Shown piece by piece: positions 1 through 5,171 of a stretch of 8,522 nt of DNA. The stretch's first letter is position 1; the number at the start of each line of letters is the position of its first letter. The stretch spans positions 1 to 8,522 of the forward strand of contig JAEWAA010000035.1 of assembly GCA_023391955.1 (NCBI GenBank). Direction: 5' to 3'. This DNA comes from Bacillota bacterium. Lineage in GTDB: Bacteria; Bacillota; Bacilli; Paenibacillales; NBRC-103111. The translations under genes and the position numbers were made by a program. The notes beneath the pieces were generated by a model that saw only the letters and a list, made by a program, of their open reading frames with translations, was not told the DNA's origin and did not search any database.

Positions 1-3
1 AGC

Positions 4-1572
4 TCACGTAAACTCCCTTTTTAATGAGGCGGTTGCTAATGTGCGTCTCCTGTACCAGGGAAGCCTCCCCAAAGGCGCTTCGATTAATTGTACGGCCGGC
101 CCCTCCACAACACTTCCATCGTCGCCCTCCCAAATGCCTGCGGGGAACCGTACCGTTCTGCTCCTCATTCCTTTGGTAACGACAGGCGCCACCAGCATCT
201 CGTCCCCCAGCATAAACTGGTCCAGCACCTGCTCCATGCCCTCGCCAGGAAACACATACGCCATATGCCGCAGAATCGGTTCCCCGGTTATTGCGGATTG
301 CTTGGCCAGCTCCAGAATTTCTTGGCCGAACCGAGCGTGAAGCTGTGCTGCTTCTACACAATATTGCTCGTGCTCCTGATCCAGGACCCGCCATGGAGCG
401 GCAGAGAACTGCATCATCGGGAACAATGCCGAGCATTGGGCGGAACGCACAACCAGCTCTTGGTCCAGCTTGGCTCCGGTGAAGCTGGAGATTTCCCCTC
501 CCCCGATCATATCCGGACAGGTGTAGGCATACCCGAGCAAACCCTGGGCCAAGCCGTCCGGAACTACCGCTCCCAGCCCGTTGCCCTCCCAGTCATGCCG
601 CTTGTCCTTCAGACGCTGGGCCAGAGGCTGCCCCGCCAGCTTCCAGCACGCCCTGTACTCGTTCAATTTGTACTTCAGCCCGACTCGTGCCCATGCTTCA
701 CTTTGCCCGCTGGGGGTTGTTCCTTCCACATAGGTCTGGTCCCCGGAAGCATAAAACTCCACGTCTCCGGCATCCAGCTTGAAGCCATCTACACCATATT
801 CATCCTGCAAAGTGTCAAGCTGCCCTTGAATCCACCGGACGGCATCGGGATTCGTGCAATCCAGCACAGCACTGTACCCGTTCCACCACTTGCGCAGGGC
901 GGTTTTACCCTCCTTGTCCTTCAGCAGAACGCCGGAAGGCTCCAGCTTGCGGAACACTTGTGAATCCGGGCTGATGAACGGACATACCCACAGCATCACC
1001 TGAAAGCCCATGGCATGCAGTTCATCCATCATTCCCTTGGGATCGGGAAACCGTCCCGAATGGAAAACCCAGGTCCCATACGGCCCGTGCCAGTTATCGT
1101 CAATCATCAGCACACCCGGGGGCATGCCGTGAGCCAGCACATTCCTCGCATATTCCAGTACCTTCTCCTGAGTAGGCTCGTATTGCAGCTCAATCCATAA
1201 ATTGTATTGCGGGGCGGTAAACAGCAGCTCCTCAGGGAAAGCGTGTACAGGAGGGAAGAATTTTTCGGAAACATACCGGTACACTCCCCGCAGGGCCTCA
1301 TATCCCTCTCCCGTCAGCAGCTCCTGTCCCTTATCTCCGTTAACCAGGAGCTTGCCTTCTTTAAATTGAAAAGCAAACGGCTCCTCGCTCCATACATACC
1401 TTCCTTTGCTGGAGATCAGCAAGGGGCTTGCCTGGTTTCCTCCATGGTTGACGTTCAAATCCGCCTGGAACAACGCGGTTTCATCGTAGGGCATCCTGCA
1501 TCCGTCCGCCGCACGGCCTCCCCACCAGAACTCATCAGGCATGATTTTGATCACCAGCTCGCTCTTTTCCAT
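4..1572 (-). CDS. Glycoside hydrolase family 31 (alpha-glycosidase), compact form
   Basis: A retaining alpha-glycosidase of the GH31 clan, 522 residues, probably cytoplasmic because no signal peptide is visible. An N-terminal beta-sandwich (about 1-120) precedes a (beta/alpha)8 barrel. Seen in the barrel: LMIDDNW at 155-161, a strand MLWVCPFISP at 193-202, the presumed nucleophile strand DGFKLDAGD (Asp267), and the late-barrel segment GYAYTCPDMIGGG at 347-359, which matches the G-x-x-x-x-x-x-D-I/M-G-G signature of the family. Asp327 (RHDWEG) is my best acid/base candidate. GH31 enzymes act on alpha-glucosides, xylosides, galactosides or sulfoquinovosides. The KLDAGD strand resembles the alpha-galactosidase/MYORG-like branch more than the classical WxDMNE branch, so the substrate is left open. 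At 522 residues it is shorter than most GH31 enzymes (over 600). The start is set by AAAGGAGTGA at 1580-1589, 7 nt before the ATG. It is divergent from an AraC regulator, its probable controller. Confidence 0.88.
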   Translation of the reverse strand: MEKSELVIKIMPDEFWWGGRAADGCRMPYDETALFQADLNVNHGGNQASPLLISSKGRYVWSEEPFAFQFKEGKLLVNGDKGQELLTGEGYEALRGVYRYVSEKFFPPVHAFPEELLFTAPQYNLWIELQYEPTQEKVLEYARNVLAHGMPPGVLMIDDNWHGPYGTWVFHSGRFPDPKGMMDELHAMGFQVMLWVCPFISPDSQVFRKLEPSGVLLKDKEGKTALRKWWNGYSAVLDCTNPDAVRWIQGQLDTLQDEYGVDGFKLDAGDVEFYASGDQTYVEGTTPSGQSEAWARVGLKYKLNEYRACWKLAGQPLAQRLKDKRHDWEGNGLGAVVPDGLAQGLLGYAYTCPDMIGGGEISSFTGAKLDQELVVRSAQCSALFPMMQFSAAPWRVLDQEHEQYCVEAAQLHARFGQEILELAKQSAITGEPILRHMAYVFPGEGMEQVLDQFMLGDEMLVAPVVTKGMRSRTVRFPAGIWEGDDGSVVEGPAVQLIEAPLGRLPWYRRRTLATASLKREFT

Positions 1573-1579
1573 TCGAAAA

Positions 1580-1589
1580 TCACTCCTTT
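1580..1589 (-). promoter_or_regulatory. Ribosome binding site of the GH31 gene
   Basis: AAAGGAGTGA read on the minus strand, 7 nt before the ATG whose first base is 1572. It is near-consensus and fixes the start of the glycosidase. Confidence 0.8.
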
Positions 1590-1599
1590 GTATACACCG

Positions 1600-1628
1600 A
1601 TCTTACCCCTCCGCATAAGGGATGACAA
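1600..1628 (-). promoter_or_regulatory. Predicted promoter of the GH31 gene
   Basis: On the minus strand, TTGTCA (1623-1628, one mismatch to TTGACA) is followed after exactly 17 bp by TAAGAT (1600-1605, two mismatches to TATAAT). Transcription would begin near 1593, giving a leader of about 21 nt that just contains the ribosome binding site. A second possible -10, TATAGT at 1648-1653, lies further upstream but lacks a good -35. The imperfect -10 would suit a promoter needing the AraC activator, which is inference. Confidence 0.5.
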
Positions 1629-1650
1629 TCTTAAAGTTGTGATCTATACT
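1622..1650 (+). promoter_or_regulatory. Predicted promoter of the AraC-family regulator gene
   Basis: ATGACA (1622-1627, one mismatch to TTGACA), a 17-bp spacer, and TATACT (1645-1650, one mismatch to TATAAT). Expected transcription start is near 1657, about 32 nt before the ATG at 1689. Its -35 overlaps by five bases the -35 of the divergent GH31 promoter. Confidence 0.6.
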
Positions 1651-1688
1651 ATAACATAATTGACTTTTTTAATTATGGAGGTCATCTT

Positions 1689-2558
1689 ATGCTTGAGCCT
1701 TCTTCTTATGCATTCCGCAACGAAGATAAATCAATATTGACAATCGACTCTATCGGCTGGCAGAGGATCACCAACACCGATTACAGCTTCCGCGGCGACG
1801 AAAGGCCGGATTGCGGCCATGTGATTTTCCAATATACCCTAAGCGGCCAAGGCTTTATCGAATATGAGAACCAAACCCATGCCTTGCCCAAGGGTACGGG
1901 ATTTTTGGTGAAGGTGCCCAGCCAGCACCGGTATTATTACAGCCAGCAGAAGGAGCCTTGGGAGATTATTTGGCTTAACTTGCGGGAGGATGAAGCCAAC
2001 CGTATCTGGGATTATGTCATAGGATTGGAGGGGCCTATCCTTAGGCAGGATTCCGGTTCACCCTTGATTCAGGGCCTCTGGAAGCTTATGGATAAGGTGG
2101 TCAAGGAAAAAGTAACCGATAAATACACCTTGTCTGCGCTTGCTTATGAATGGACGCTGCTCCTGGTACGGACTTGCCGAGAGCAAAGCAAGGAGATCAG
2201 CGCCACCTCCAGCACGATCATCGAGAAGGCCAAAAAATTTATGAGAGAGCATTATCCTTACGAGCTGACACTGGACGTTCTCTCCGGGCATTGCGGCATT
2301 AACAAGCACCATCTATGCCGCCTCTTCCAGAAGGCGGAGCAAACCTCACCGCTGACCTACCTGAGAGACAGACGGATGGAAGCGGCCATCGCCCTGCTCC
2401 GGACAACGGACACCCCCATCCATGAAATCGGCCGGCAATGCGGCTTTGACAGTCCCAGCTACTTCGGCAAGATATTCCGTGAATATATGTCCATGACCCC
2501 TAAGGAATACCGGATGAAGATCCTGGAATTCCCGTACAGCGCTATTTATTATGAATAA
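1689..2558 (+). CDS. AraC/XylS-family transcriptional regulator
   Basis: A 289-residue DNA-binding regulator. The N-terminal part (about 20-110) looks like the cupin-type sugar-sensing domain of AraC proteins: HVIFQYTLSGQGFIEY at 44-59, then a beta-rich stretch with LPKGTGFLV and PWEIIWLNL. The C-terminal part (about 176-277) is the two-helix-turn-helix AraC domain. The first HTH is around LTLDVLSGHCGINKHHLCRL (193-212). The second is around IHEIGRQCGFDSPSYFGKIF (244-263), followed by the family signature MTPKEYR (269-275). The length is normal for a single-chain sugar regulator. A ribosome binding site GGAGGT at 1677-1682 sits 6 nt before the ATG. It is divergent from a GH31 glycosidase, so its effector is probably a sugar related to that enzyme's substrate or product (inference). 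A MITE-like element begins 9 bp after the stop. Confidence 0.93.
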   Translation: MLEPSSYAFRNEDKSILTIDSIGWQRITNTDYSFRGDERPDCGHVIFQYTLSGQGFIEYENQTHALPKGTGFLVKVPSQHRYYYSQQKEPWEIIWLNLREDEANRIWDYVIGLEGPILRQDSGSPLIQGLWKLMDKVVKEKVTDKYTLSALAYEWTLLLVRTCREQSKEISATSSTIIEKAKKFMREHYPYELTLDVLSGHCGINKHHLCRLFQKAEQTSPLTYLRDRRMEAAIALLRTTDTPIHEIGRQCGFDSPSYFGKIFREYMSMTPKEYRMKILEFPYSAIYYE

Positions 2559-2567
2559 GCCGTTTCC

Positions 2568-2732
2568 TAGGGTGTGTCTGAAAACTCCGAGGGGAGCAGA
2601 TTGTAGCGAATTTTCGTTTCTGGCAAGGCACTTGTCCGCAGGCGTACCGGGGGTACGTCAAGGGGAAGTAACGCAGTCAGGGGCGAAAAGGCGCTATAAG
2701 GTGCCCTCAAACGAGTTTTCAGACACGCCCTA
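2568..2732. mobile_element. MITE-like palindromic element, non-coding
   Basis: The ends form a 20-bp inverted repeat (2568-2587 against 2713-2732) with one mismatch, reading TAGGG(T/C)GTGTCTGAAAACTC inward from each side. The outermost TA on both sides may be a duplicated TA target, leaving a 161-bp core (2570-2730). The whole unit is palindromic about base 2650: the terminal repeats, several inner blocks (2601-2608 with 2692-2699; 2611-2624 with 2676-2689) and a central perfect hairpin (2643-2648 with 2652-2657) share that centre. No transposase is present, so mobility in trans by a related insertion sequence is inferred. Open frames across it on both strands both end in EFSDTP because of the symmetry and are unlikely to be genes. 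It lies 9 bp after the AraC stop, and its transcript could fold and help end that mRNA. Confidence 0.72.
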
Positions 2733-2768
2733 AAAAAGAAGCCGGCAAATCCGGGAAAATTGCCCGGC
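2733..2768 (-). terminator. Intrinsic terminator of the seven-gene minus-strand operon
   Basis: Read on the minus strand, GCCGGGCAA (2760-2768) pairs with TTGCCGGC (2741-2748) with one bulged base, enclosing an 11-nt loop. It is followed by TTCTTTTTT (2732-2740). A competing outer pairing GAAGC/GCTTC (2777-2781 with 2738-2742) would lengthen the stem. It lies about 18 nt after the Nudix stop codon. There is no T-run on the other side, so it is one-directional. Confidence 0.75.
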
Positions 2769-2785
2769 ACTCACCCGCTTCCTTA

Positions 2786-3286
2786 TCAAAAAACCTTCGG
2801 ATCCTTCAGCTCCGCCCATTGGATGTAAGGCTCCCCATTATCAACGGCGGAAATAGTGCCTACCTTCACCCCGGTACAGTCGGGATTCCGGAAATAATCC
2901 TCCAGCATCAGCCGGTTAAGAGTAGACATATGCAGTCGGGCCAAATTCTCCTGCTTGATCCAGAACAGTTCGCCTTCATCGGATGGAGTGCAATCCTTAC
3001 CGTCTGTCCGGCCATAGTAGTTGTATTGCTGGCGGATCTCATCATCCTTTAGCCGCAGCAGGATGTACCGCAAGGAAAAATCCTTGATCTCCTGCTGCAT
3101 GAGCCCCGACTCCTCATAAATCTCCCGCAAGGCAGCAGCCTTCGGATCATTGATTTCCTCCGGCTCTATATGGCCGCCAACACCGCTCCAAAACTCAAAA
3201 TTAAAAACCCGGCTGGAGCTGCGTTTAATCATCAGCACCTCGTCTTCGTGAAACAGATACGCTGTGGTCATTTGCCGTACGTGCAT
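2786..3286 (-). CDS. Nudix hydrolase
   Basis: A 166-residue Nudix-fold hydrolase, expected to split a nucleoside diphosphate linked to another moiety using Mg2+ or Mn2+. The Nudix box is visible: GGHIEPEE (37-44), then REIYEESGL (54-62), supplying the metal-binding REXXEE glutamates. Nine residues rather than seven separate the first box glutamate from RE, owing to an NDP insertion found in some Bacillales members. The sequence around TTAYLFHEDEVLMIKR (7-22) is the usual first strands. The frame stays open upstream to 3346, but I chose the ATG at 3286. There AAAAGGAG (3294-3301) sits 7 nt upstream, and the longer reading would overlap the preceding gene. It is the last gene of the operon, 13 nt after the DUF3139 stop, followed by a terminator. 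The substrate cannot be told; an 8-oxo-dGTP or NTP-sanitising role is only a family-level guess. Confidence 0.88.
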   Translation of the reverse strand: MHVRQMTTAYLFHEDEVLMIKRSSSRVFNFEFWSGVGGHIEPEEINDPKAAALREIYEESGLMQQEIKDFSLRYILLRLKDDEIRQQYNYYGRTDGKDCTPSDEGELFWIKQENLARLHMSTLNRLMLEDYFRNPDCTGVKVGTISAVDNGEPYIQWAELKDPKVF

Positions 3287-3293
3287 ATGAGGG

Positions 3294-3301
3294 CTCCTTT
3301 T
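3294..3301 (-). promoter_or_regulatory. Ribosome binding site deciding the Nudix start
   Basis: AAAAGGAG on the minus strand, 7 nt before the ATG at 3286. It overlaps the TAA stop of the upstream DUF3139 gene (3300-3302), so the two genes are probably translationally coupled. Confidence 0.75.
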
Positions 3302-3650
3302 AGCGGGGTTCGTAATGCTTGACATCCTTTTGCTGCAATTCGACACCTGTTATGGCCCCAGCTGCTCTAAATCCAAACTGGCTGATATCAGCATGGGCAA
3401 AATACACATATTCCACCTGAGGCTCGTCCTTAAAAATGGCCACCGCATAAAAGGAAGGCAGTTTTTTTCCCCAGACTCCTTTTACTGATTGGATTTCGTC
3501 TTTGCGGTAATGCTTTTCCTCCACCAAGTACCGGGTTACCCGGTTGGCGTAAATCCGCTTATTGGCCTGTACATAAATAATCGGAGTCAATATAATGGAT
3601 GCCGCTATGATGCTCAACAAAATGGAGCGTATATTCTTTCCCCTTTTCAT
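3300..3650 (-). CDS. DUF3139 family small membrane-anchored protein
   Basis: A protein of about 116 residues with one N-terminal hydrophobic segment (SILLSIIAASIILTPIIYV, about 9-27) after a basic start (MKRGKNIR). This implies a signal anchor with the rest outside the membrane. The soluble part, with RYLVEEKHY, SVKGVWGKKLPSFYAVAIF and VEYVYFAH, matches what I know of DUF3139, a family of unknown function frequent in Bacillus and Paenibacillus. An ATG also exists at 3656, but the GGAGG at 3658-3662 is 1 nt from it and 7 nt from the in-frame ATG at 3650, so I prefer 3650. The GGAGG lies 2 bp past the stop of the upstream P-loop kinase gene, which supports a common transcript. No function should be assigned. 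Confidence 0.8.
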   Translation of the reverse strand: MKRGKNIRSILLSIIAASIILTPIIYVQANKRIYANRVTRYLVEEKHYRKDEIQSVKGVWGKKLPSFYAVAIFKDEPQVEYVYFAHADISQFGFRAAGAITGVELQQKDVKHYEPR

Positions 3651-3657
3651 TTTCATA

Positions 3658-3662
3658 CCTCC
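3658..3662 (-). promoter_or_regulatory. Ribosome binding site deciding the DUF3139 start
   Basis: GGAGG on the minus strand is 1 nt before the first ATG (3656) and 7 nt before the second in-frame ATG (3650). The second spacing is the workable one. Confidence 0.65.
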
Positions 3663-3664
3663 AA

Positions 3665-4177
3665 CTAGCTTGAGTTTTTTATCCGTTGAAGGAACCGCTT
3701 TGTGTCTTTTGGCGATTTCAGAATGAAAATGTTCTTGTCATGGTGTTTGGCTAGCTGCTGCATGATGCCGGGTATTCTGGTTTTTCTGAAGGTCCACACC
3801 CATTTCAGGAACTGGAGATCCAGGGACTCCGGACAATCCTTGTTCATGTCTGGCCTTGTTTTGCCATGGTACATGATCCGTCTTTTTAAGACCCGGTAAA
3901 CTGTTATCCATCGTGAATAATCCAAAAGAATGATCGTATCCGCCCGCTTCATCCGGATATCCAGGGTCCTGCTGTAATTCCCGTCTATGATCCAAGTTTC
4001 TTTTTGCACAAGCTCCTCCAAAAAAGCATCCCATTCCTTATTCGGGGTTGGGGTCCAACCGGACTTCCAATAGTATGCATCCAGATGGTATAACGGAAGC
4101 GCGAGCTCTTCTTCTAATTGCTGGGCCAATGTGGATTTGCCTGAACCACCAGACCCGATGATCATAATCCGCTGCAT
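3665..4177 (-). CDS. P-loop nucleoside/small-molecule kinase, FlaR (DNA topology modulation protein) type
   Basis: A 170-residue protein of the adenylate-kinase-like P-loop fold. Walker A is clear: GSGGSGKST at 8-16 after the strand IMII. The family signature LDAYYWKSGW (32-41) and WIIDGNYS (62-69) follow. ADTIILLDYSRW (79-90) is the Walker B-like strand, and RVLKRR (95-100) is a basic lid segment. Proteins of this type are often annotated as FlaR or topology modulation protein, but they look like small-molecule kinases. Their substrate is not established as far as I know, and the topology name should not be read as a function. AGGAGATG ends 6 nt before the ATG. The gene starts 34 nt after the lipoprotein stop and ends 14 nt before the preferred start of the DUF3139 gene, all on one strand. 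Confidence 0.85.
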   Translation of the reverse strand: MQRIMIIGSGGSGKSTLAQQLEEELALPLYHLDAYYWKSGWTPTPNKEWDAFLEELVQKETWIIDGNYSRTLDIRMKRADTIILLDYSRWITVYRVLKRRIMYHGKTRPDMNKDCPESLDLQFLKWVWTFRKTRIPGIMQQLAKHHDKNIFILKSPKDTKRFLQRIKNSS

Positions 4178-4211
4178 GAAGTCATCTCCTGACGGACTTA
4201 AGCATTAGTTC

Positions 4212-4622
4212 CTACGGAACATAAATTTCAACAATGGCCAAACATTCGCTACCGTCAGTTTTCACACGGAATGGCCTGGAGGCGTAATCTGCAATATGCT
4301 TGCGGAAAAAAGCTTCATCCACTTTTTTATACTTGGTTGTAAAATCCTCAAATTCCACCACATAAATCTCTAGCCCTTTGGAGGGTTCATATTCCACAAA
4401 TTGCGGGTCTACATACTCTTTCACGTACAGGATAGCTTTATCGTCGTAATCAAAAGCCGCTTCCTGAAAGCCTATCTTTTCCCCGGCAAGCTGCACATAC
4501 CCTGGTTTTGTATCCGAAAACTTGCCTTCGATCTCTTCTTGACTGAACAGCTTGCAACCGCTCTCACAGGCGGTTCCCATCAAGAGCATGAATAGGCTAA
4601 TCAGAACCCCTAGCTGCTTCAT
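4212..4622 (-). CDS. Small predicted lipoprotein
   Basis: A 136-residue secreted lipoprotein, by sequence features. It starts MKQLGVLISLFMLLMGTAC: one basic residue, a hydrophobic core, and a lipobox-like GTAC with Cys19 as the lipidation site. The -3 position is Gly instead of the preferred Leu, so the lipobox is permissible but not ideal. The mature part is acidic and beta-rich (KAILYVKEYV, LEIYVVEFEDF, ECLAIVEIYV). I recognise no family. The frame is open up to 4700, but that upstream part would be inside the GNAT gene. The ATG at 4622 is preceded by GGAAGGGTGAG and fits a signal peptide exactly. It overlaps the last 26 nt of the GNAT gene, suggesting translational coupling. It may act as a cell-surface sensor or binding protein, which is speculation. 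Confidence 0.75.
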   Translation of the reverse strand: MKQLGVLISLFMLLMGTACESGCKLFSQEEIEGKFSDTKPGYVQLAGEKIGFQEAAFDYDDKAILYVKEYVDPQFVEYEPSKGLEIYVVEFEDFTTKYKKVDEAFFRKHIADYASRPFRVKTDGSECLAIVEIYVP

Positions 4623-5169
4623 CGGTCTCACCCTTCCACTCATCCCGCAGTAAACCATAAACAACATGATCGTAATACTCGTCATTGTAATAACTGACAC
4701 ATCTTAAAATTCCTTCTTCTCGAAATCCGAGCCTCAAAGGAATAGCTCTGCTTCTGGCATTGTCCGTTCTCGCCCTTATTTCGATTTTATTCAACTCCAT
4801 GACTTCGAATCCGTGATGAAGCAGAGCCCGACAGCAGGAGGTCATAATGCCTTTTCCTTCATATTCGGAAGCCAACCAATATCCGATGGACGAGAGCCTT
4901 GTGTTCCAATTCACATCATGAAAGCTAATATTGCCGATATACCTGTCTTCATAAAAAATCCCGGCAGAAAAACCATTGTTCTTTGCATATCTCTGGAGTT
5001 CGGCTTCAATGAATTTTCGGATGGCCCCGGAATCTGTTGTAAGCTTTACCCATGGAAACCCTTGTTCAAGATGGTCCCTGTTTCTCTCGACACAATCATA
5101 GATTTCTTCTGCGTGGCAGTAATGGAGGAGGCGCAAATCCAACTGATCATTGATTTGGTGTTTAAACAT
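4597..5169 (-). CDS. GNAT N-acetyltransferase, RimJ/RimL-like
   Basis: A 190-residue acetyl-CoA-dependent N-acetyltransferase. In order: an N-terminal beta strand/helix with LDLRLLHYCHAEEIY (10-24); the substrate-side segment GFPWVKLT (37-44); FSAGIFYEDRYIGNISFHDV (67-86); GYWLASEYEGKGIMTSCCRA (96-115) carrying the acetyl-CoA pyrophosphate loop EGKGIMT; NKIEIRARTDNARSRAIPLR (127-146); and LGFREEGILR with the closing strand. This is the layout of ribosomal-protein-acetylase-like enzymes such as B. subtilis YdaF. The true substrate could be a protein N-terminus or a small molecule. The frame opens further up to 5361, but the ATG at 5169 has GGGGAG 8 nt before it and lies only 2 nt after the upstream kinase stop (5172), whose coding sequence contains that binding site. 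The 3' end overlaps the lipoprotein start by 26 nt. Confidence 0.88.
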   Translation of the reverse strand: MFKHQINDQLDLRLLHYCHAEEIYDCVERNRDHLEQGFPWVKLTTDSGAIRKFIEAELQRYAKNNGFSAGIFYEDRYIGNISFHDVNWNTRLSSIGYWLASEYEGKGIMTSCCRALLHHGFEVMELNKIEIRARTDNARSRAIPLRLGFREEGILRCVSYYNDEYYDHVVYGLLRDEWKGETDEAARGSD

Positions 5170-5171
5170 CC

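Noticed and set aside
88..963. 291-residue + strand open frame
   Set aside because: Lies wholly antisense inside the GH31 gene, shows no domain and no ribosome binding site; a shadow frame.
1600..1633. Direct repeat ATCTTA at 1600-1605 and 1628-1633 as AraC half-sites
   Set aside because: Only six bases and 28 bp apart; too weak without comparison to relatives, and one copy is the -10 box.
1207..1659. 150-residue + strand open frame running into the intergenic region
   Set aside because: Antisense to the GH31 gene over most of its length and covers the divergent promoter region; no recognisable protein features.
2551..2770. Short open frames of about 60 residues on both strands across the repeat element
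   Set aside because: Both end in EFSDTP because the terminal repeats are mirror images; they lack convincing ribosome binding sites and are by-products of the palindrome.
3287..3346. Longer N-terminus for the Nudix protein
   Set aside because: Would overlap the DUF3139 gene by 47 nt and ignores the good ribosome binding site before the ATG at 3286.
4208..4220. GTTCC-TAC-GGAAC palindrome at the lipoprotein stop
   Set aside because: Five-base stem without a T-run; too small to call a terminator or operator.
4623..4700. Longer N-terminus for the lipoprotein
   Set aside because: Would bury the signal peptide behind 26 residues encoded inside the GNAT gene and has no suitable ribosome binding site.
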